From positions 1 to 64,000 of the forward strand of contig JAKSZP010017497.1 of NCBI GenBank assembly GCA_022478985.1: a stretch of 64,000 nucleotides of DNA, written 5' to 3'. A model generated the notes under the pieces. That model saw nothing but the letters and a program-made list of their open reading frames with translations, searched no databases and was not told the DNA's origin. A program made the translations under genes and the position numbers. This DNA is from Massospora cicadina. Taxonomy: Eukaryota > Entomophthoromycota > Entomophthoromycetes > Entomophthorales > Entomophthoraceae. Of the stretch, positions 11,450 to 21,819 are shown piece by piece; position 1 is the first letter of the stretch; the number at the start of each line of letters is the position of its first letter.

Positions 11450-12510
11450 CCACGTCCTTCAGCTCAAGCAGATTTAATTCTGGCTGCTCATAAGGTCACT
11501 GGCCATGGAGGCTTTAAGAAAACAAAGGAGCAGCTCAAGCAAAATTACTATTGGAAATTGATGCATTTTGACATCAATGAAACTTTGAGCTGTTGCAAAG
11601 AGTGCCAAGGGGAAAACCCCTTTTAAAAACTACTTTGTACCAGCTTATTAAGCCCAAATTCGCTTGGCATACTATATCCATATATTTGGTTGGACCCCTC
11701 CCAATTAGCAATGTGAAAGCCAAATATTATTGTGGCAATTGATCACTTGATGAAATGGTTAAAGCCAGGGCTATCTGGGACTTAGGATCCTCAACAACTG
11801 CTAAATTTATCTTGAAGCAAGTTTTTCATTGGCACGGATGTCCTCAATTCATATTAACAGATAATGGCACAAATTTCACTGCAGTTATTCTCCAGAAGCT
11901 CAAAGAATTAATCGGTGAGCATGGTGTTATGTCAACTCCATACCACCCGAAACAAATGGTGCAGTGGAACGAGTTAATGGAACACTTGTCAATATCCTAA
12001 GAAAACTGACTTCTCAGAAGCCCTTCAAATGGAGTACATTCCTCAGCTTGCCATTTTTGCCTACAACATCTCTTACCATTTGGCCACAAAGATGTCTCCT
12101 TTCCAACTTCTATATGGGAAGCATCCAGACTTACCACCATTGTTGTATTCCTTGCTACAAGAACCCCAGGAATTGAGTTATTCTCAGTATGTTGAGTAGC
12201 TTGCAGAAATTTAATTAAGTTGCAATCCCAGGCTTTCAATATTAACTTTGAACTTCATAAGTCCCAACATAAAAAAGATCAAAAAACCTGATAAAATCTG
12301 CCCAAATTTGCTGTGGGGGATGAGGTTTATGTTTTAATACCCATGGTTTAAGCTGAACTCACAAGTTAAATTACATTTGGGTTGGCCCATTTGACAAAAT
12401 AGAGAAAACTTCAAACTTCTCCTACACTATTGAGGAAAAAAATTTGGGGCATGTCTGTAATTGAGTTCTTGCTAAATACCTAAGAAAGTTTAGGAAGAGG
12501 GCTGATTTTT
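11450..12510 (+). pseudogene. E1 integrase remnant
   Basis: The N-terminal zinc-binding region reads AAHKVTGHGGF, then NYYWKL and CCKECQ, giving the HHCC pattern. The catalytic core starts AWHTISIYLVGPLP, where Tyr stands in place of the usual first catalytic Asp (SID.VGPL). The second Asp is in LTDNGTNFTA. The third residue, Glu, survives only after a frame change at ERVNGTL (about 11966). Stops at several places and the lost Asp mean it could not integrate DNA. The C-terminal part runs to about 12510 as broken frames. Confidence 0.82.
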
Positions 12511-12529
12511 AAGAGAATAATTTAGAATC

Positions 12530-12720
12530 AAGTGTATACAACTATAAGAAAATAATAAATATGAGAAATAATAATAATAATAAGAAAAATATTTAATAAT
12601 AGTAACAAAAAACATCTTTCATCTATGTATTTAGAAAAAAATTAAATTAATAAAATTTAGTATTACAAGTAACAAGAAAAAGATAAATTTTAATAGATAA
12701 AAAAGAATTTTTTTTCTGCT
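12530..12720. other. AT-rich spacer between convergent frames of E1
   Basis: A run of AAT/ATA repeats lies exactly where the sense pol frame and the antisense frame meet. E2 has an equivalent AT-rich block at 27858-27957. It may hold polyadenylation signals for both directions; that is inference. Confidence 0.4.
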
Positions 12721-13836
12721 TTGAGGGGAGGCAACTTGGAACCTGATCCTTCATCTTAGTATGCCAATTCAGCCCAATCTTGTTGCTGGGTGACAAGGAA
12801 AAGAGCCATAGCAGCATAAAGCCAGATGCGCCGCATACTAATTGTAGATGACTCTCAGCGAACAATTGGTAGAGGAGGCATGAAACTTTTTTAGTTACCC
12901 AATCAAGCCCACAATTGGGTGGAAAACAAGCGCCCAGGAGAAGACATTCAACTAAAAAATCAGTTTGGTACTGATAAATCTCAGGGTCGATAATTGAACA
13001 TGATACTTTTGGGCTTTCCATACTTGATAAAGAGGGGGAACATGCAATAGCTGACCTGAGGGCATCTGATTGGGGAAATACATATAAGATGGCCGAGTAA
13101 GGACATTCTAGGAAGGTTTTCATCAGTGATATCCTGATGAAGGACATCAAAAGCTGCTTAAACAGCCATGCAGAAATGAACATCCTGAATATCATGGGTA
13201 TTTAAACCCAAAGTTGATGAAAAATTGGGCCAATTTTCTAGTGGCACGGACCAGGAACCAAGGACCTCCTCCACAAAGCTGTTGACATGAACAAAATCTT
13301 GAGGTCAAATGAAGGGATCATCAGCAAGCAAAAGATGAATGGGGTTTTAAAGCCAAACGTATTCAGCCCATTTTTTATTGAGTTGTTGGCCCCAACAAGG
13401 GTAGTTGGACAACCCCAACACTGCATTATAATTTTGAGCCATTGGGAAATGGCCAAGTGCAAAGATAAACTCCTCCATAAGATTGCCATCCTGATAAATA
13501 AAGCTGAAGGGAGAAGGTTGGCTCCCTGGGATTGAAAGAATGGCCAAAGTTGTCTGCTGAGACAATCATTGAAGCATGAGACCAAAGTTTGTACCCTATC
13601 AGTCCTCAGGTAGGATCTACATATGGGACAACCTCCTCCTAAACAAAGATTTCAGGCCAAGTAGACATCATGACTGTCGGTGCAGGAATAAGCTGCCCCA
13701 ACTCTGCTGCATAGAGAGAGCTTAAGAACATATGTATATGCATATTTCTGTTCAGTCAATTAAATTGATGCCGCTGTTCAGGTTCAAGGGAAGCGAAGAA
13801 AGAGTGATAAGCAGAAGAAGAGCTGTTTTCAGACAT
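12647..13836 (-). pseudogene. antisense accessory ORF of E1 (unrecognised protein)
   Basis: On the minus strand the frame starts with Met at 13836, 54 bp inside the 3' LTR edge, and reads SENSSSAYHSFFASLEPEQ, then LYAAELGQLIPAP. It then runs through a few stops and frame changes to open stretches at 13585-13238 and 13195-12647. The start matches E2 (SSSNNFFYEQILSSL) and E0 (SNSELCYQQLLNSL). A middle block (YFPNQ...LLHVPPL) weakly resembles E2 (YFAHGLLHSPH). If intact it would be roughly 350-400 residues. I see no named domain. Antisense genes between integrase and LTR are known in some plant Ty3 elements; whether this one is related is unknown. Confidence 0.5.
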
Positions 13837-13878
13837 TGAAGATGAATTCAGGAAAACTCAGGGTTTATATTCCACTCA

Positions 13879-13890
13879 AGTGGGGGGAAA
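13879..13890 (+). other. polypurine tract of E1
   Basis: AGTGGGGGGAAA directly precedes the TGTTAG start of the 3' LTR. Confidence 0.8.
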
Positions 13891-15040
13891 TGTTAGATTT
13901 TGATTGTTGACTCAAAAATAAACCCTTTGAGAAAACCATAAATGCTGATAGATTACTCCCATTGAAGGATCTTTTGATCCTTCCCAATTTATCTGCATAA
14001 TCTGATAAATCAGATTCACCTCATAACCGCTTTAATTGCATCCGAAAGTAACCCAATTATCGTAGTTAATAATAGCTATAATATAATCAAATTATGGCTT
14101 ATTATGGGTCCACTTGGGTGCAAAGTGGTCTCATGGCATTAGCTAAATTGAACCTTCTAAGTTAGTGCACTAATCTTAATGCACTAAGGCGGAATTTTGG
14201 GTTTCATTAATGAAAATGATTTATTAAGCACTTAAACATAGACGTCCCAATTAACGGCGTACTTAGTGCTATTGAGAGGCCTGCCAATGTCCCAATTATG
14301 GGTGCATCATCTTTATCATTCAGATATATTATAATCCCCATTATTGTTATTCATCAAGTTATGATGTAGCTCTAATAGGGAAGCTTTTGATGTTGAATTT
14401 ACAACCAAAATCGTCCCAATTATGAGAGTAAAATTATCTTGAATTGGGCTGAAACAATTGTTAGTTTTAGTCAATTCATGGGCCAAATTGACTTGGGTAT
14501 ATTTCATGATTATTTCCATGACCAGCAGAGGATTGGCATAATATGAATGAACTCACCTAATAGATGAGTCCATCCAGGAGATGCCCAAGAGGTATATAAT
14601 ACCGGCGCCTGACCAATTAATAAAACATCATCATTTACCATCTAGATGTCGATCATTAATAACTACTGTCTCTTAGTTTATTAATTATTGTTGTCCATCT
14701 GTTGTCTATCTGATATTTGTATCTGTTGCCGTTATGTCTATATTAGATAGTTGTGTGCATTGATACTTCTTGAAGAAAAGTACTCAATTTACCTGCTGGA
14801 GAAATAGTCCCAATTATAGAGAAATAATTTCCTATTTTTTATGAAGACATAAGGTCCCATAACTGTTGTTGCCAGAAAGACTTAAGAATGGTGAGAATAG
14901 CGGAGTTACGTGGCTATTATTAAGGATTATTGGAGAATCTACTTCCCAATTATAAGCAGGAGTTTCATTTAAAGCGAGTATTTATCCTCAAATACATTGT
15001 TAAGTCATTTTAGATTGCACCATTGGCTGAAAACATAACA
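13891..15040 (+). repeat. 3' LTR of E1
   Basis: Aligns with 5250-6393, with scattered substitutions and small indels. It starts TGTTAG and ends ACATAACA. The first line of divergence after it (AAATTCTG) marks the element edge. Confidence 0.92.
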
Positions 15041-16169
15041 AAATTCTGAATTCAAAATCTGAATTCAGAACTTTAAAGGTATATAAAACATCTTAAGAAT
15101 GGTTTAGGAACTTTGACTGATGTTGTAACTCTGGAGAATTAAATTAACCAATCATTTCTATGATTATTGAATTCAAAAATAGGCATCTGATGCTGAGGTT
15201 AATCTTAGTAATCCCCCAGCTCAACCTTAAAACTGAACACCCTGATGATGATAGGGTGTTGAGTTATTGTTTTTTTAGAATAAAAGTTTAACCTACTTAT
15301 TTTTGTCTTGTAAATTTTGCTAGTTAGTATAAAAATAAAAACTACAAGGCGATATTACTAGGGATTATGGCTTTAGAAAAAAGGCTACCAGCTAGTTCCT
15401 CATAGAGTGAAGATTAAAGTGGTAACTTCTTGCTAAGCCATCAACCATAGCAGTGTTTCATATACCCACATCCCCCTTACCCTTTGTTATCCAGTCAGGG
15501 TACCCATAACACCCTCCCATCAATCACAAACTAGTAAATAAAGGCAGGATGTTGTCTTGTAATTTGGAACTGCTGCCAGAAGAGTTGCTACTCTCATGCC
15601 GCAGCTCATTTTTTCTTAACTCAAGAAAATCTTATTATTATACATGTGCAAGTAGTGTGCTTATCCTGCGCACTACAGGGAGCTTGGTAGATGCAATATT
15701 AGTGTGTTCTCTTTGATTTTGGGTTAAGCACTATCACTTCCATATTATGGATAGTTTTATTGCTTTTTAGTACATATGTATAGTATTTTGCTTACCCATA
15801 GAGGCTAAGCTATATGGAATATTAGGAGAAGACCTGTTTTAAGCATCACCACAAACTTGACAACAGCTTTGCAGAGAATTGGTATTCAGGTGAGCAGCCG
15901 CTTTAACTTTGAGCTTGTGGTCACTTTGGAATGGAGCGTCATTTGTCTGACGCCATAAAATGGGGCAATCAGTAGTCATATCTAACATGCAAATATCATT
16001 CAAGTTAGACAACATAGGGTTAAATAGAATAACCCAATTCAGAAACATCATTTATTTAGATCAAGGGTTTGGGTTGAACTAGATTGTGGGCGTTGACATA
16101 AAATTATGGATTGATTGACCAACTGTAGGAAACTTAATATTGAACTTTAGTCCAAGCCACTTCATGTGT
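15041..16169. other. unassigned spacer between E1 and Y copy 2
   Basis: AT-rich sequence with short incidental frames only (for example 15839-16051 on the minus strand, no motif). I see no LTR ends, RT or RNA gene. It could be the flank in which E1 landed. Confidence 0.4.
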
Positions 16170-16557
16170 CACAGCTAGTGACATAATTACTGGTGTTGAA
16201 CGCCCCTCCAAAGCAAAGTCAGACAAGCCCTAGAGCCAAAGCTCAGAACCCCTAAAAGTCACTGTTGACCTCTCTAAGAACATTGACAGGAATGGTTCTG
16301 TCTTTGCCAGCCAGAGCTGAGAAAAAGGATCATCTGAGGCAGAAAGTCAGGCGGAAATTAACCCCACAATACGAAAATCACATGCTACAATGTTATTATA
16401 TTTGATAAAATTCATAAGATTTCAATTTCATTGGAAGCAAAAATTTTACAGATTAGATCGGATTTTGAAAAAGCTTTTTAACCCTTATGAATCTTCTCTT
16501 CAATATTTTAAACCCAAGCTGAGGAATGCTTTGCTTTTCTCAAATAAACAATTAAAT
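16170..16557 (-). repeat. Y repeat, copy 2, first half
   Basis: Matches 2290 to about 2750 of copy 1. The match stops where X begins and resumes at 18475. Confidence 0.5.
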
Positions 16558-16929
16558 TTAATGATCTCTCTTTCACTTTGATAACTAAATTGAAGCCAAA
16601 TTCAGATTTCTAAAAATACAATAATGACTACTTGATTGAGCCAAAAATTAACAATATCAATGCAATAGACGCCTGCTGCCCCAGCTTGGGGTGGTGGTGT
16701 GCCCCCATTTGGTATCTTTTGGCCGCCGCAAAAGTGCGCCTGGGCTGGCTCTACTAGCCCTCCCAACGCTACCAGGCGTTATGTCCCCCTTGGGATTTGG
16801 TCCACCAGCTTGTTTGCTCCCAAATGGTGCTCCAGAGCCTTTTGGTGCTCCCACGGAGCAATTTGCATATCAGCCTTTGGGTCAAATATGAGAATCTCTT
16901 CCCATACATAAGCGCTACCATCATCAAGA

Positions 16930-17572
16930 TGGCCATGGCAGTTTTAAACCCGCTGACTATATTGACTTCCACCCCTTTAAGGGGTACTTTGATCTTGCTT
17001 CCACTCTGAAGCCAATGCAGCAGCAGCATCTAAGTTGCAAATCGTTTTTAAATAAAACCTATTCTCACCATTTTCATGCGGCTCCTGGATGAGGCCACTT
17101 TGGTGGTCCAGTTTACTGGGTTGCCCTCCCATCTCTCCCCCAAACGCCTCTGGCATGAGCTCATGGAGGGTTTGACCATTTACAGTGCAGACCTCGTGTT
17201 GTATTTTGTGGTTCACAACAGGAAAAATTGGTTGGCAGAGCCTCAAGCATTTGAATTGATCCATCCATTTCATCACAATTCCCACCTCACAATTCCCCCC
17301 GCACTGTGATCAGATCTGCCCCTGATCACGAATTTTGGGCGCATGTCAAAAATGGCTGCACCATTTGCCCCTTATGCTTTAAACTCAATCATTTAAAGTG
17401 CAAGTGCCCCATGGTTTCCACCTCTGCCGCTTCCACCATTCCTCCTTCTGGCGTTGGGTTGGCAGCTGCTTCACCCCAATTTTTCAAATGGGGATTGATC
17501 CTCCAACCCTTAGCCTCAGGGAAATCAGGTGTGGCTTTCAAAGTGGCGCCCAATCAAAATTCTAATTTTTAA
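16930..17572 (+). pseudogene. X ORF1-like: RNA-binding-like region plus CCHC knuckle
   Basis: Across a frame change it reads SEANAAAASK, then LVVQFTGLPSHLSPKRLWHE and LMEGLTIYSADLVLY. It aligns with LINE B ORF1 (DEADAAAKIC, LFISFDSLPTNLPHK, LCKGLVAYGEIQQL). About 55 residues later comes CPLCFKLNHLKCKC, a C-x2-C-x4-H-x4-C knuckle equivalent to CTHCDAFGHKAHAC of LINE A and CNHCGSLGHKEHAC of LINE B. The upstream Pro- and Gly-rich stretch (16690-16900) is in poor frame. This is a diverged nucleic-acid-binding ORF1 protein; two frameshifts and a stop (about 17056) break it. Confidence 0.55.
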
Positions 17573-17579
17573 AAATTTT

Positions 17580-18360
17580 AAAAATAATCTGACTATATTA
17601 CTGATTTCTGAGTCAATGGCTAAACCAGTTTCATCTGAGCTGCCATGGTTAACTGTCTGCAACCAATCATCTCTGGCCACTGCTCCAATTTTTGTGGCTG
17701 GCCAAGTGTTGTCTGAGCTAAATACATTTGATGATCTTAAATGGATTGATGAGGATGAACGGTTGTACCATATAAAACCAGATTTTGCTTTGGAGGGGTT
17801 CTTCGTTGACCCTGCCTTTTTGTGTTCCTGTCATTTTTGCCCTCAAAAAAGTTTTCAGTTTATAAAAAGTATTAATAAGATGACAGTTGAGGCTTCAGAT
17901 GCCCCTTCTAACACCCTACTTCTTCAGCATCTTCATGGGGCGACGGAGCCCTTTATTGAGGATATTCCTATCCCCAATTTTCCCCATGATTTTAAAGAAG
18001 ATGCAAAGTATGAAAATGAGGAGCTTGCATTTATTTCAAGCCACGTTTGCATCAACGCAGCAAAAGCTTCTTTTTTTAACCCCAATTTTCCTGAAACCTG
18101 ACGGCGCATCAAGTCATTCACTTCTGTGTTTTCTCTCACACTTTCGCTGAGCATCAACTTGCTCAAAACGTTGAGACAATGGACACTGCCGGCCTCATCA
18201 ATTAAGAAAACCTACAATTGTACCTCATTATGCCTCATGTTGCGGTTGCACCTACCCCAATGTTGTCCGCCATGGACCACCAGCTAGAGCAGGCTCCAGA
18301 CAAAAGTTTCTTCAAAGCTTCATCACCTTCTGTTCTGGCCTCCTAGGCTGTTAGCTGAGG
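17580..18360 (+). pseudogene. X second ORF, unrecognised, conserved between copies
   Basis: The open part ends at 18101 and includes FDDLKWIDEDERLYHIKPDF, then SINKMTVEASDAPSNTLLL. After a frame change it continues with AEHQLAQNVETMDTAGLI, MPHVAVAPTPM and DKSFFKASSPSV. The minus-strand copy at 37209-37960 reads NINKMAVEEEDAPANTL, VEHQLAQYVETMDTAGLI, MPHVADAPTPM and DKSFLKASSPSV, so the protein is clearly conserved while the DNA has drifted. No known domain is recognised; it is acidic to neutral, has no catalytic-looking motif and directly follows the knuckle protein. Confidence 0.55.
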
Positions 18361-18474
18361 TGCCATATTAAAATTTTTTATTTCTGATAATCCCTTTGTA
18401 TGGCCCACTTGCAAAATAAGATGTGCGGCGACACCCCTTTTTGTTGGGCACACTAGTGGTAAAAACAATTAAAT

Positions 18475-18960
18475 ATAATAAAATTTAAAGATTATGTGTG
18501 CAAGTTTTTCCACCCTTTTCTGTTTAAAATTCACAATAATACCTCTGTTGGAATCATTGCAATGTTTGGAGTCCTTTTCCCGCTCTGGTCTCACTTCAAA
18601 GTTGGGCACAACCAAATTTCCACTCCAAAGCCTATTATGCCAACTTCTCCATGACTTATTTCACCGCGTTTTTGTCTAAGTTCTTTTGTTACCTCCCCAG
18701 CTCTCATAGACTCTTATATCTGATGGTTGTCGCCAGTTTGGTGTGTATTTTATCTATCAAACTTATATGGAAAAGTAATCAAGATCGCCTAGTATGTTGC
18801 TCCCTCTTTTTGGGTCACATTGCCTTGTTGCACCTCTTGCCTAGCACTTTCCTTTCCACAACCTCCTGCGCTCCAGTTTCCCTGAAATCATGGATGGCTG
18901 GGTATATTTGATTATGGGCTGAGGAGGGGCCTGATTGGTTTGCTTAGGAACTTCAGAGGC
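18475..18960 (-). repeat. Y repeat, copy 2, second half
   Basis: Resumes the match to copy 1 (about 2760-3190) after the X insertion, including CTCTGGTCTCACTTC, CCTATTATGCCAA and CTCCTGCGCTCCA. Its minus strand keeps the QKEGATY and FPYKF words of the Y reading frame, with stops. Confidence 0.5.
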
Positions 18961-19426
18961 AGAAGTTTTTGGGTAAGGGGTTATGATTGTACACTAGACA
19001 AAACACATCAATGGGCTGGCAGCAGTTTAGTTGCTGGAGGAGTTGAGCTTGATGCTAAAAGAAGTTTTAAAGGATAGGCATTTGCATTTTGAGTGATCCA
19101 ACTCAAAATGAGATTCACAGATAATCCGCCCACACTCCTCATGGTCCCAGAGCAGATGATTGGAGAAGAGAGGATAATGATTTGAGTGGGCATCAATAGA
19201 GATGTTTTATTAGAAAGTAAGTTATATAGTGAAATTTTTCAATGCCAGAAAGACGTGTGGCGTTATTTAAGACTACAAACTGTAGGATGAGGTCAGAGTT
19301 ATAGGCTGCTGTTTAAAGTCTGCTTCCTATGTAAAGATTTTGGTGGAAAATGGGTTGGCAACCCAGAAAACCGAACCACTATTGTAGTTTCCATTGGTAG
19401 TTAAGTGTAAGATGCTGGGAGTAAGG
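18961..19426. other. unassigned flank left of H
   Basis: No recognisable gene or repeat. It ends at 19426 (TAAGG), directly before the TGTTGG edge of H. Confidence 0.4.
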
Positions 19427-20179
19427 TGTTGGGCTTCCATTATTAATCTCATGATGCTATGTTAATAAACCAGACATTTAATACTTGGAGCTGACTAAGT
19501 CTCATAGCAAATATATTCTTACTAACAGGGTGTCAAGTCACCGCTTATGCCCCATCAGCTAAAGTATCTAACTTATGGTAAGTATGGCGACATGGACCTA
19601 TTAAAGTCAAGTATCAAAATAAGGTACTAGAAATAACAGCGTAACTTTTATATAGTTTATAATAGGGGTTTTTATATTTCACATCTAACATTATATAACC
19701 AAAAGGAAATGGACAATTAAAGATAATTATGTGGGTATTCGAGAAGGGAGGCTCTTGGTCAGGCTATGAAGTATGGAAGGTATTGTGTCTTTGTATCATT
19801 TTTTTGATAGGAAAGATTGTGAGAATATTACTTAAGATAGATGAGACTGGGGGTCTCTTAGATATAACATTTGGCAGCTTCTCAATACTTACCCTTTTTC
19901 ATTTTTTCTTATTTGCTTCAAGTGCCACCTTGAATATTATCACCTGTCCTACTGTTGATCCTTCATTCTAATTAGGCAGGGCTTCATCTGGGGTATTTTA
20001 GGCTCAAAATAATCTGAAATAATTTTCCCAGGGTCAAGTTGCCCATACTGACTAGCAGTTTTCTGGGTAATTTATTAAGGTAACTCTTTTAACCCCTTCT
20101 CTGGTCTAGGTGTTAATTAGCTGATAGAATTGAATCGTCAATATTCTTCACATAATGTCCAATATTAGTATATCTGACA
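19427..20179 (-). repeat. 3' LTR of H (left end, minus strand)
   Basis: Aligns with 57141-57897, starting TGTTGGGCTTC (TGTTGGACTTC) and ending ATATCTGACA (ATATCTGACT). Long shared words include GGAGGCTCTTGGTCAGGCTA and AGATGAGACTGGGGGTC. On the minus strand it is preceded by the purine run CTTGAAGGAGGTGA (20193-20180), a good polypurine tract. Confidence 0.82.
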
Positions 20180-20900
20180 TCACCTCCTTCAAGATTTTTG
20201 GCATGTGAGTACTAAAGCAAGCATCAGCTATGCACGCGGTTGATATTTACTCAAGTTTCTGAAGACTTGATTTAGTTATTTCCTTGTTTTTAAGTGAAAC
20301 AATATGGCACATTTCAGTTGAAATTCATTTTTCTCTTCAAGGTGCTATGAATATATGATAATACAGGACTAAGTCTAAAATCTTGAAGGCGGGCAAAGGT
20401 TAGCAAATTGTATTTACTGCTTGACCTCTTATAATTGTTTTAGCTAGATTTTACATTTACTCAGATTACTGTTATATAATCTTCTGGGCTAATCTTCTTA
20501 GCGCTTTCTCAGGCTTTTTGTTATTATCAATGGTAACACAGAGAGCTAGTAAAGATTGTTTCCAGGTTATCTTATGTAGAAGTCCTTAAAGGGACACTTA
20601 TTGAAGACCTGATGGAAGCTTATCCAATGAGGCATCTAAGCCTATGGGACATATTAATCCCAGTGTAATGGATTGTTATTGACCATCTTGTGTAATAATG
20701 AGACCAGTGTCCCATTCATTTTTCTAACTTCCCATTGGTTAAAGGGTTGTAGGGAACAAAGAATAGTTGTTGAGTTCCCATGTTCGTGGCTAAGATCCTC
20801 ACAACTCTTAAAACAAAGTTTTTTCTATTATCTCATAATAGAATCTGAGAGCAGCCATGCCTAGTAATTATTTTGGTATAAAAATTTAGTAATAGCCTTG
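20180..20900 (-). pseudogene. H integrase, C-terminal piece
   Basis: Minus-strand reading gives VPYNPLTNGKLEKMNGTLV around 20780-20700, matching the integrase core motif PY.P.TNG..E..NGTL with the third catalytic residue, Glu, present. The rest toward 20180 is broken by stops. The first part of the same integrase resumes beyond E2 at 30055. Confidence 0.65.
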
Positions 20901-20905
20901 TCAGT

Positions 20906-21755
20906 TATGGGAATTTATATGACCACATTATCCAGCTTGCAAATTATCTAAGCTTTAATTAATTTAAGATAATTTTCATTTATTTAATTTAGCTTTTTGA
21001 TTAGCTTTGAAACGTTGATTGATTATTCCATCTCTTTGGAGATAATCAACAATTAAATAGTTAATCATAATTCTCATTGGATCATATCTAATGGTAATTA
21101 TGGTTACAACTTTGTTGGGGATTGTTGCTGAAAGTTTAGAGATGTGTAAATTGACTCAAAATGGGTAATTACTCATGGGAAATCATTGGGTTTGGTAGCC
21201 AACATGTGGGCTGATATGAATAGCGATTTAATTACGCTATTCCTATGAATATCAGCTGAAATATTTCCCAAAATTGAACCAATATTCCTTTTATGTTGGC
21301 TAGGCATGCCAAGACCATTGTAGATATCCCTTTTTGTTAAATAGGCGTGCCAAGAGCCTCGTGGATATCCCTTTTCTGTCAGCTAGGCGTGCTGAGAACC
21401 TCATGGTTACCATGAATATCCATAACACATGTTCTTCATCATTTTATCCTATAATTACTCCCTCTTTCTACTAATAAAAAACACCTTAGTAGTGTGAATA
21501 CTTTTTTTGTTTTCAATTGTGGATTGTTTACTTCAAAGTGAAGTTGTGAAGAAGTCTTCCTGTCTAAGTGTCAATGCCAGAGTGAGGCTGAAGTCACTTA
21601 AACCTTTATATTGCCAGAGTAGGGCCAAAGCTACCCAATTATCCAAACTTGACTAGGCTAATTGTCTTCATACAATTAGCAAATTCATGTTTATTCCCAG
21701 AAGTCAGTAGTTAAGCAAACCTGTGCACCAGTAGAAACCCCGCGGTTTTTACACA
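20906..21755 (+). repeat. 5' LTR of E2
   Basis: Starts TATGGGAATTTATATGACC (the 3' copy has TGTGGG, so the TG end has mutated) and ends CGCGGTTTTTACACA. The 3' copy matches along the whole length. Confidence 0.92.
21283..21405 (+). repeat. three tandem units of about 42 bp in the E2 5' LTR
   Basis: Each unit contains ATATCCCTTTT, then GTCAGCTAGGCGTGC and GAGAACCTCGTGG in slightly varied form. The array is kept in the 3' LTR (29543-29665), so it predates insertion. It lies in U3, where such repeats often act as enhancers; that role is inferred. Confidence 0.7.
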
Positions 21756-21770
21756 TGATGCTCACTACAG
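21756..21770 (+). other. primer-binding site of E2
   Basis: TGATGCTCACTACAG directly follows the 5' LTR; it differs by one base from the E4 site TGGTGCTCACTACAG. Confidence 0.7.
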
Positions 21771-21819
21771 GGGGTGAGTCAAGTTTATAAGAACATAATA
21801 ACGCCAAATTATCTAACTA

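Larger units (their letters stand above)
5250..15040 (+). mobile_element. E1: full-length Ty3/gypsy LTR retrotransposon, inactive
   Basis: Two direct repeats of about 1.15 kb (5250-6393 and 13891-15040), both ending in TGTTAG...AACA, bracket a 7.5 kb interior. The interior carries a primer-binding site, gag, protease, RT, RNase H, integrase and a polypurine tract in Ty3 order. Flanking bases AAATA and AAATT are a near-perfect 5 bp target duplication. Coding regions are broken by many stops and frameshifts. The interior also holds 1.2 kb of antisense reading frame between integrase and 3' LTR, an arrangement shared with E2 and E0. Confidence 0.9.
16558..18462 (+). mobile_element. X element, fullest copy: LINE relative without EN/RT
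   Basis: A 1.9 kb insertion in Y flanked by the 12-base direct repeat AAACAATTAAAT (16546-16557 and 18463-18474), with a short A-rich 3' end (GGTAAAAA). The 3' terminal 110 bp occur reverse-complemented at 31801-31910 and 58345-58450, which defines the family end. It contains a LINE ORF1-like region with a CCHC knuckle and a second frame conserved in the minus-strand copy at 37209-37960. No endonuclease or RT was found. Variable-length TSD, A-tail and a 5'-truncated sibling are LINE-type hallmarks. It may be a non-autonomous LINE or an element whose ORF2 was deleted. Confidence 0.6.

Noticed and set aside
21283..21405. CRISPR-like array of three short repeats
   Set aside because: Repeats are directly tandem without unique spacers, occur in both LTRs of a eukaryotic retroelement, and have no cas genes nearby.
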